From assembly GCF_029784155.1 (NCBI RefSeq), contig NC_073691.1, positions 136,210,394-136,274,393 on the forward strand: a DNA stretch of 64,000 bases, given 5' to 3'. The first letter of the stretch is position 1, and the number at the start of each line of letters is the position of its first letter. Below the pieces are notes generated by a model. It made no database searches, was not told where the DNA came from, and worked only from the letters and a program-made list of their open reading frames with translations. The position numbers and the translations under genes were made by a program. The stretch comes from Uranotaenia lowii. Lineage: Eukaryota > Arthropoda > Insecta > Diptera > Culicidae. Of this stretch, positions 55,556 to 64,000 are shown in pieces.

Positions 55556-55721
55556 TACTTATTTTTCCTTAAATAAAAGAAAATCAATGGAAAACCCGGA
55601 AAATTTTTAATGGGTCCAAAAATAGGATACTTTTGACTTTGATGTTCCATTTATAGACCTGACATCACCAAAATTTTGTTCCAATAACAAAAAATGAAGT
55701 TATTGGAACAAAGTTAAGCGA

Positions 55722-57720
55722 GCTTGTAGACGAGACAAGAGGGCCAGGACAAACTCCCTAGCAGAAGAGGGAGAAAGAGCCGCTGCCATTGGAGATATCC
55801 GATTATTATATGATATTTCTCGCCGCCTTAGTGGTGCAAGGACTAATGCAAGAATGCCGCTGGAAGACCGAGCAGGTCAGCTGCTGACAGATCGAACAGA
55901 TCAGCTCAAGCGTTGGACTGAGCATTTTGAACAACTTTTCCGAGTTACAAATAGCATTGGCCAACAGAACCCGCAGCTCGAGGCGCCCACAGTAAGTCGC
56001 ATTAATGGCGTCAACTCGGAAGCGCCCTCGCTATCTGAAATAGAAGCGGCAATCATGGACATGAAATCCACCAAAGCGCCTGGAATCGATTGCATTCCTG
56101 CTGGTATGCTGAAAGCCGACCCTGCCCTGTCAGCACAAATGTAGCACCGTCTTTTCGCTGACATCTGGGATACTGCAACATTCCCGGCCGACTGGATTCA
56201 GGGTATCTTCGTAAAGGTCCCGAAGAAAGGAGACCTGACAGAGTGCGGTAACTGGCGAGGCATAACGTTGATCTGTACAACCCTCAAAGTACTCTGCAAA
56301 GTGATCCTGAACAAGATCCAGGAGAAAATCGACGCTACACTCCGACGGCAACAAGCTGGATTCCGATCCGGACGATCATGTGTGGAACACATTACAACGC
56401 TTCGAATAATACTGGAACAAATCAACGAATTCCAGGACTCTCTTCTGCTGGTGTTTGTTGATTTCGAAAAAGCATTTGACCGACTGAACCACGAAAACAT
56501 CTGGGCTGCACTCCTGAGCCGATGTCCGCGAGTTCGAGCCCAAGAGTAAACATCGAACACAGTTGTACCGGATAGTTTTTCAATAACGATCCGCCAACTG
56601 CAACGTTGATAAAGTCGCGAATGCCATAAAGATGGTAAAACGACTATAGGTAATCGAAAAAAAAAAAAATCTGGGCTGCTCTTAGATGACGAGGGGTCCC
56701 AGAGAAACTAGTCCATCTCATCGAAGCACAACACAGTACGAGGCATTGTCGTGCAAGGTCTTGCACGCCGGTGTCTTGTCCGAACCTATCCCGGAGTAAG
56801 ACAAGGATGTATTTTGTTACCGCTGCTTTTTCTCATCGTATTGGATCTTGACTGGATCGATTGACTGTAGACCAAACCGAGGATGGCCGTGGAATCCTTC
56901 AGCAATTGAGCAACTGAACGGCCTTGACCTGGCAGACGATATTGTTTTGCTCGCCCAAACACAACCGGATATGCAGAGCAAACTCGACGACCTCACCGAA
57001 AGTTTCAAGGCAGCAGGTCTCAAAGACAATGTCGGAAAGTCCAAGTCGATGGAGATTAACACAGGAAATCGCTCCAGTTTCATGGTAGCTGGGCAACAAG
57101 TTGAGAAAGTGGAGTGCTTCCAGTATCTTGGTAGCCAGATTACGCCTGATGGTGGTACCAAGAAGGAAATCGAAACCCGGATCAGAGAAGCCCAATTTGC
57201 GTTTGCGAGTCTCCGAAACATCTGGCGCTCACGCCAGTTCTCTCTACGAACTAAGATCCGAATCTTCAACTCAAACGTCAAATCCGTATTGCTGTACGGG
57301 TGTGAAACTTGGTGCACATATGCGATGACGACGCGAAAACTGCAAGTTTTTGTGAATCGCTGCCTGCGGAACATCATCCGCGCTTGGTAGCCTGGCAACT
57401 GGATCTCAAACGTTGAACTACATCGCCGGTGTCGTTAAAAGACGCTAGAAATCGAGATTCGGGAACGTAAGTGGAGATGGATTGGCCACACGCTGCGAAG
57501 AGATGAAAACGAGATTTGCAGAGAGGCGCTTTACTGGAATCCAGATGGGCATCGAAGAAGAGGCTGGCCTAAAAGCTCGTGGCGGCGAAGTCTAGCCGCT
57601 GAAATCCGCACAGTTGACGGGAACCATGGCTGGCAGCAAGTGAAGACGCTGGCTCCGGATCGCCAGCAGTGGAGATCTTTTATCTCAGCCCTATGCGTCG
57701 GTCATTCGGCGCCGGACCCT
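55722..57720 (+). pseudogene. RT and tail of family N copy 2
   Basis: Starts with pre-RT text (SLAEEGERAAAIGDIRLLYD, MKSTKAPGIDCIPAGMLKAD), then a TAG after SAQM at 56141-56143, then NWRGITLICTTLKVLCKVI, LVFVDFEKAFDRLNHEN, the SINE, and after a small deletion the catalytic LADDIVLLAQ (about 56932-56961). The frame 56848-57390 carries VECFQYLGSQITPDGG and LRNIIRAW and then a TAG. The family tail (REVRKWRWIGHTLRRDE-like wording) goes on to about 57700. Stops, the deletion and the SINE make it inactive, but the catalytic aspartates survive, unlike copy 1. Confidence 0.85.
56510..56668 (+). mobile_element. tRNA-related SINE with 11-bp target repeat
   Basis: Flanked by exact ATCTGGGCTGC repeats (56499-56509, 56669-56679), ends in a run of A, and begins with GAGCCGATGTCCGCGAGTTC then GAGCCC, a B-box-like pol III motif (AGTTCGAGCCC). 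159 bp. A diverged minus-strand relative is at 33398-33478. Confidence 0.85.
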
Positions 57721-57809
57721 TAGGTAGGTAGGTTTCAAATGTTTGAATTTCTTAAGAATGTATCAAACTTTTCAACAAAATACCTTAATTTTTTTCATTT
57801 ACCTTTTCT

Positions 57810-57888
57810 AGATTTTCATAAAAATCGAAGGAGAGGGGAGGGGGGTTGACAAAAGAAGAATTTAATATTTGTTCCGGCCTAATTGCTT
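57810..57888. mobile_element. Truncated TTA-type MITE end
   Basis: G-rich run, 'gacaaaagaagaatttaata' and then TTTGTTCCGGCC followed by TAA: the inverse of the left end of 14924-15306. Only one arm is visible. Confidence 0.65.
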
Positions 57889-57889
57889 C

Positions 57890-60130
57890 CTTAAAAACCC
57901 CCTCAGAGAAAAACCAATAATAGTTAATCATCATAACTAAAACCGAAACTTTTTGACTCTGCTTTTTTTAATAGAAAAAAGTAGGCCTTTATATAACAAA
58001 ATTTAGTTTTGAAAAGCAAGTATCTCGGTGCAGAATCGCAAAATGAATCGTTTGAAGATTTTTTTGTCTTTAAGGTCGTTTTATAAGGTTCCATCTAGAC
58101 GACAACATACATTTTATAAGAAGTGTTCACGAATGAAAGTAGACATCTGTTTTCTTTGGTAAAAGTATAGTTTTTGAAAAAAAACTCAGTGTACATTTCA
58201 ACAGATAAATGAGAATTCAGAGCCCTACGCCTTGTTTTAGAGCGCTCGTGCATTTTTTTTTAAATAGAATTTGTAAAAATTTGCATAACTTTGATAGTGA
58301 CATTGAGTGCCATTTTTGATTGAATTTAATCCAGTTTACTATGGTGTTGGTTTCTGTATCATATATTTTTCAAGACGTAAATCGCTTATAAACCAGCGCA
58401 TACAAATTTTTATTCAAAATTAAAAAGGGGTGCGACTGTTGGACCGAATGAATCACTACCAAAACTTTTATTGCTTTTAGGTAGTTAAAACAACCAAAAA
58501 AACTATGGGAGGTTTAAAATTTGAAATTTTCATTCAAAGTTTGCAGCGGTCTACTAATGTACATTCACGCACACAATCATGTGTGGGGGAAATCGTGCGT
58601 AAGTTCCCCCCATGGAAGAATTGAGCCGATACACCATCGCTGAACGCAAAATATCGAGTGGACAAAGGGCCATCCGAAACCAGCCAGGTGGATTCACAGG
58701 GCGAAAGGTAAACCAAACAAACCCGAAATCCAAAAAATAAATAAAAACAAAAGCACACTTGCTTAAGCCAATGGAATTTAAAAAAAAAAGTTCAACATAG
58801 TGCGACGTTGACGAGAATACGAGAAGAGTTCATTTTTCGATGCGTGAGGTCGATGACCGGAGTTCAGTCCCGTATAGGCCGGTTCACTCCGGGCTCCCAA
58901 TTCGAAGTGCTACCATTTATTTTTTAATAATAAGCGGACGAGTTATGGCCAAAGTGGGTGGTGGGATTGGAAAAGAGCCGCCCGCCACTGTAGATGGGAT
59001 ATGCGCGGTGTTATGTTGCGTAGAATGGGGGGATGATGCTTTGAATCCGTGGCTAACGATTTTCTTTTCCAACAGGGGTGTGTCTGTTCGATGCTCGCTG
59101 GATTAAATTTTTGACACTTCTGGATAAGTTTAAACAGTGGATTCTTTATTTTGGCATTTATTTTTAAAACAAATTTATATTTATTTATCGATACAACATA
59201 TAAATATTAGGTGATAAAGATAAGATACGAATTTAATCCCAGAACAACATTTATATTTTTAAAACTCATTAATTGGTAATTATAATAACCTACAAAAAGC
59301 GTTCAAAATTTCCCTACTACCAAGTTTACGATTTTTGTCAGAGAAATCAGTGTGATTCAATACCACTCTTACGCACGAAGTCTCTTATCTGTGCTGTATA
59401 AGGTAAAATAAAATGACAATCATTACCGTGAAGTTTGGAATTAAGTGTGTGATTGTGAGTTTTTCACCCGGTTCAATTTATTTCGTTGGCAAATGTGAAG
59501 TGCATCCTTTCCAGTTTCCAGGCAAACTTCTCATTCGTCGAAGAAGAAAAAAAACGCGTGGCATGTCAGAGGCCAAAAGGGGACCAACGATCTGCGGATA
59601 AATTGTTATTAATAAACGTGCACTTGACAGCGAAAAGAGAAAAAAAAAAACAATGGGAAGTGAGGGTACATTTTCTCCGATTCGAGTTTGGGGGGACACA
59701 AATTGGCAAATGAAGTTGAAAAGCAGGTACGGCAAAAAAAGGTTTCAAAGAGATGCAGATGAGCGAGAAACTGAAGAAAGCAAGATCCTTTTTTTCTTGG
59801 TTTAACCTGCAGGGAATATCTACTGGTGGTTATGATGATGGTGATTGCGTTATCGTCCATTTTGAGTAATTTTCGGAGATTTCTCGGCAATCAAAAAGGT
59901 ATAGGCTAATGAGTTGGTTATTGAACTTGGTCGTAAGATGGTCTTGACGAAAATGTCTGTAGATAACATTGTTATCAGAAGGAGGCATACGAAGGAAACA
60001 AAACTTATTCGATTTTTCAGAACGTATTGTAGAGGTAATACGTAGGCGATAATAGATTTTCCTTCTCGTGATAGCACAGCACGGTTTATCTTGTAGACTA
60101 ATTTATTTTTATTGAAAATTAGCATCGCTT
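57890..60130. other. Mixed DNA, no recognised gene
   Basis: 58540-59110 is GC-richer and has two short opposing frames (58534-58758 minus, 58840-59106 plus) with no known domain. 59410-59840 also has several overlapping short frames. No terminal repeats found. Could contain non-coding host sequence. Confidence 0.35.
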
Positions 60131-60139
60131 ATTTTTGTA

Positions 60140-61055
60140 TGGGAGAGTGGGGAATCATGGGCCACTTTTTTTCGTTGTTCCATAACTTCTTTATTATAAA
60201 AGATAAAATGAAAATAAAAAAAGGGATGGTTTTCTACATTTTCAAGGTATCATATGGTATTTTTTTAAATTTTTTAATAAGTTGTTTTCCCCAAATTCTG
60301 ACTGTTTGAAAAAAAGCAATATTTTTTGGATTTTGAAAAATGGTGGGGAATCGTGGGCCACCAAATCCAAATTGACCAAATAACATGCAAAGTTTATGAG
60401 TTGACCCAAAACTGTGATTTCCTAATTCATTTTGTTATTTAAAAGCAATTTCAGATGATGAAATAAAAAAGAGAGCTGTGTATGATCGCATAGATTCCAA
60501 AACCTGGCTCGCGAACATTTTGGCATAATTTCTTAAATAGAATGAACAAAATATTTTTCATAACTCTTCATTTGGCATAAGAAAACTTTGCAGATAGGTT
60601 AAACGTATTTTAAGTTTTCTGAATGTGTATAAAAACATAAAAATATAGGTGATTTAAGATGTGTGGCCCACGATTCCCCACAAGCTATGATTTGCAAATT
60701 GGTTGCGTTTGTGTGACCTATTGATGTTTCATCAAAAATTCCTTTTTCACGTGAAAGATCATGACAAAACTAAGAGCATAAGCGTATGAGCATATTTTTG
60801 TTATGCACTTTAGGTTCCCCATCGATGAAATTAGCGGGTGTTTTTTTAATTATGTAAGTAAATTTTCTAAACTTTTTTTTAGCTTGATAAATAAAAGAAG
60901 CATATGATGCGTATTTCAGTCAACATCATATAGGAATACATGCTCACGCTAAGCTACGACGATGACAGTTGGTTTGAGATTTTTATCTCAACACACATCT
61001 GAGATATTAAAAGTGGCCCACGTTTCCCCATGGCCCACGATACCCCACTCTCCCC
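60140..61055 (-). mobile_element. TA-flanked MITE, GGGAGAGTGGGG termini (copy 2)
   Basis: Near-identical, inverted copy of 7011-7923: for example 'gcatatgatgcgtatttcag' here against its inverse in copy 1. TA flanks both ends (60138-60139, 61056-61057). Non-autonomous. Confidence 0.85.
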
Positions 61056-61059
61056 TACC

Positions 61060-62391
61060 ATTGCAATGCATTGTGCATTGTAAGATTGGGCCTCTCCTTT
61101 CTCTTGAGCCCAAAATCAAAATAACCCACTGAGTGGTCTAAACTGCTAAGTTTTATTAAAGGTCTTTAAACTTTCAATGGTTTTTCAAAGGCATATTCAA
61201 ACTTTTCACTTTCAAAAAACTTGTCTATCGATTATGATAACCTCATTCCATATTCCATATTCCTAAAATACGATCTGTATAAAAATCCTGGCTACAACTC
61301 TGCTAAAGGCATTGAAGTTTTACAAACATAGCGAGAACAGTTGTTACAAACAGTGTAAATTTTATTTCATCGAAAAAATTGACTAAATCTAAATTTTATT
61401 TAATTCAGATACATAGTTCAAATTCAATTAAACACCTGATTTTTGATGAATGATTGTTAGAGTCAATACCCCTCACATGGTTCAAATAAAAATAGATAGG
61501 TTTTATTCATTTCAACGTGATTTTCTAAAGTACCTATGGCGTAGAAAATCAATTAAAAATGTATTGGATTTGTTTATTCGATTTATACAATTATGCCAGA
61601 ACCAGTTTATAATTCTTCTTCTGGCACTTGGACTTAGAACATTTCAAAAAGAGGGGAGGGGAGCAATCTATTAAGCGGGAAAATTTTCGAATTCCGATCA
61701 GAAATTAGGTTTTTTGGAATGTACCAAAATGCTACATATGCGTACCTTCTCTCCGAATAGAACGTAGGTACCTCGAAAGTTGCAGAATAATTAGACTATT
61801 CAATGGTCCCACTCAATAGACAGTTCGATTTCAGGATCTAGTGTTTAAAAAGAGCTTAAAACGTATTTTTTCGAAAAACTAACAGACGATTTTATGCAAT
61901 ATATGTTAATCTTAAGTGTACTTTGTATGAAATTTTGCCTAAAACTCATTTAAAAAGATTTTTTTTATTTTTATTTACATGTTTTTCCATCTTACGACAT
62001 AACCTGATGAACAAAATTCCTCCAATTCACTCGGTCCATGGCAACCGTTCTTTAATTTCTTGGGCATCCCACATTCGCCAGATCACGCTCCGCTTGTTCT
62101 TAGTATAAAAAGATATATTGTGTATGGGAAGTTCATAAAATTTCCATAAAAAAAATCATCTAACTTTGAAATTTGTCTTACTTTGTTATGTAAACTTTTT
62201 CCAGTGACCTTATACAGTGTGACAATAAAGTTCTCGTACCTTTTGAAAAAAACTCACAACTTTCTTATAAAGTATCAAATCGAATCAATCAAACAAATAG
62301 ATACATAATATCTGCTTTGAAATCTTGGCTCCAAGGTTGAACTGAAAAAATATAAGAATAGCTCAAAAGATTTTCATTATGCATCCATACA
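61060..62391. other. AT-rich DNA, nothing firm
   Basis: A single Tc1-like end may lie at about 62213 (ACAGTGTGACAATAAAGTTC), without partner. No gene. Confidence 0.4.
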
Positions 62392-63073
62392 TCTTATATA
62401 TAAAAATGGAGGCGTTTTCTTTGTAACACCATCACGTATAATCGGTCGGTCGGAATGAAGTGAAATTTAGTATTTGAGGGTTTTTCGGGTCGGAGATGGT
62501 TTGTATAATAGTTTCAAGAATCTCACTTTTTATGGAAGAGGGGTCCTCATAAAAAATATCTCTTCACATCTTATCTTCTTATATATATAAAAATGGAGGC
62601 GTTTTCTTTGTAACACCATCACGTATGAATGGTCGGTCGTGATGAAGTGAAATTTGGTATTCGAGGGTTGTTAGGGTCGGAGATGGTTTGTATAATAGTT
62701 TCAAGAATATCACTTTTTATGGAAGGGGGGTCCGCATACGAAATTATCTCTTTTCCACATCTTCTTAAATATAATAATGGAAGCGTTTTCTTTGTAACAC
62801 CATCACGTATAAACGGTCGGTCGGAATGAAGTGAAATTTGGTATTTGAGGGTTTTTCGGGCCAGAGATGGTTTGTATAATAGTTTCGAGAATCTCACTTT
62901 TTATGGAAGGGGGGCTCCTATACAAAATCTACTAGAAACGAGACAAAACTGGAACAATTTGAAGACGATTTTCACGAAAACTGATTCACGAGCACGAAGT
63001 TATTAAAGAACTGTAAACATTTTCCAACGATTTTTGAAGGAACAAGTAAAACGAAGTTTACCCGGTCAGCTAG
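62392..63073 (+). mobile_element. Short Helitron-like element with triplicated 5' region
   Basis: A|TCTTATATATAAAAATGG at the 5' end and GTAAA-ACGAAG-TTTAC hairpin, then CCCGGTCAGCTAG|T at the 3' end. The first 185-186 bp occur three times (starts 62392, 62577, 62763), each with 'ggaggcgttttctttgtaac' or a close variant. No coding frame. The 3' end wording (CAGCTAG) resembles Helitrons 1-3. Confidence 0.7.
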
Positions 63074-63109
63074 TTTTTTTCAGAAAGTGGAACTTTATTC
63101 CACGATGCT

Positions 63110-63890
63110 CGCTTCTAATACTTTTAACAGGTTTTTTATAACCAACGCCTAAATTTTGTCAACTGAGCCACTTAACTATTACAAATTGTTCAAGGAGAGT
63201 CAGCAAAAGAATTTTTCTGCAAAAAAGTCCTCAAAAAATTCTTCGGTTTTTTTCATATGGAAAAGACCGAACCTGGATTTTTTAATGTAACCTTAAGACC
63301 AATGCTTCTAACCACTCAGCATTGGATCCTCCTTGACGTACTGAAGTCTTGCAAAACGGAACACTAAGGTTCAGATGGATTCACAACTTTAGCAGGCTTA
63401 AAGGTAGACGAATTCCGCAAAATCTATCATTGCCATGTGTAAAAAGTAGTTTTTTTTGTTTGCCTTTGTGGCTTTAGGGTCAAGAATATTCGCCTGTCAA
63501 ACTCAGCTTCAAGGAGAGTTACCGGAAATGATCCAAAAATGGCACTGACATAGGTTTGGAACGTCATTTACGACAAAAGGGCAAACAAGCATCGTCGAAG
63601 GCATTCGCAACGGCCAAGGTTCCATAAAATGTCACTAGCTGTTCAGGTGGTTCGGTTTTATTGAAAAGTAGGCAAGGTAACGGCTTTGAAGCATTTTAAA
63701 AAGTGCGGGGACTCTATTGTTATCCGGTATACATATTTCAAACAACTCAAATATTATGTTTGGTTGATTATATGAGGTCAAAGGAAAAAGTTTTAACATT
63801 TTACACTCAGTACAGAGATGGGAATCGAAACCATGCCACCAGAAGACCAGCAATTACTGTCTTACCACGCTAACCGTCCGTCCACCGGGA
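63110..63890 (-). repeat. tRNA-like, possibly SINE-derived, segments
   Basis: On the minus strand, 63859-63877 reads ACGGTTAGCGTGGTAAGAC (A-box-like) and 63822-63832 GGTTTCGATTC (B-box-like), with pol III spacing. A second weaker pair lies at about 63320-63265 (GAGTGGTTAGAAGCATTGG, then CCAGGTTCGGTC). A third A-box-like string is near 63155. None folds cleanly into a full tRNA, so I call them tRNA-derived repeats rather than tRNA genes. Confidence 0.35.
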
Positions 63891-64000
63891 CGTACAAATT
63901 TGATCAGATCTTTTTGGAACAATGGAAATCGGTGAAGTGAAAGTTTATTAACATTCTATTTTTAAATACATAAGTTTTAAGTGAAATTTCATACTAAGTA
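63891..64000. other. AT-rich end of window
   Basis: Nothing recognised. Confidence 0.4.

Larger units (their letters stand above)
55715..57733 (+). mobile_element. Non-LTR retrotransposon family N, copy 2
   Basis: Longer at its 5' side than copy 1. Ends GCGCCGGACCC plus a TAGGTAGGTAGGT tail at 57733, whereas copy 1 ends with a TTTAAGTAAG tail. A SINE sits in the RT region (56510-56668). The 5' border and target repeat were not established. Confidence 0.8.

Noticed and set aside
62213..62260. Tc1-like transposon end
   Set aside because: No partner end or transposase found, so not listed as an element.

Overview
The window is repeat-rich eukaryotic DNA from an insect, most likely a dipteran and probably a culicine mosquito. 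That reading rests on the mix of elements: a BEL/Pao LTR retrotransposon, a DD37E-type mariner relic, RNase H-bearing non-LTR retrotransposons, short intron-like gaps with GT/AG borders, and many TA-flanked miniature inverted-repeat transposons (MITEs) in AT-rich DNA. The species is an inference. I found no host protein-coding gene I can name. Almost everything recognisable is mobile DNA, much of it nested.

Layout. 0-9 kb: Helitron-like repeat blocks, a TA-flanked MITE, a decayed reverse-transcriptase relic on the minus strand, then a long-TIR MITE (6017-8882) that was split by element A (6609-8506), itself split by another MITE. 9.1-15.4 kb: three non-autonomous Helitrons head to tail, joined in one place by a 48-bp palindrome and invaded by several MITEs. 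15.8-21.5 kb: a non-LTR retrotransposon with endonuclease, RT and RNase H, flanked by identical 221-bp direct repeats and broken by element C. 22.7-23.8 kb: a GC-richer stretch without repeats, the best candidate for host regulatory DNA. 25.4-32.0 kb: a complete BEL/Pao element with identical 338-bp LTRs, a 5-bp target duplication, a tRNA-His-type primer site and one open 1.77-kilocodon polyprotein. 33.8-40.4 kb: a four-layer nest (non-LTR, then a 5-kb hAT, then a 1.7-kb MITE, then a 0.8-kb MITE). 40.9-53.3 kb: smaller MITEs, a foldback element, minisatellites, an RT C-terminal relic and a mariner pseudogene. 54-55.6 kb: element D. 55.7-57.7 kb: a second copy of the 33.8-kb non-LTR family, carrying a SINE. 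60.1-63.1 kb: a MITE matching the one at 7 kb in inverse orientation and a fourth Helitron-like element.

The most interesting pattern is a set of elements (A 6609, B 13266, C 19605, D 54064, and less surely E 32252) that share one plan. Four of them have short CAC...GTG termini, a 2-bp target duplication (TA in three, TG in C) and arms tiled with a short motif in both orientations. Each has a centre that looks like a tiny spliced gene, with splice donors, polypyrimidine/AG acceptors, short open frames and usually AATAAA just before one arm. Two of the insertions (B and C) can be checked exactly, because removing the element plus one 2-bp repeat restores the interrupted sequence. Either these elements have captured intron-containing gene fragments, or they encode small proteins of their own.
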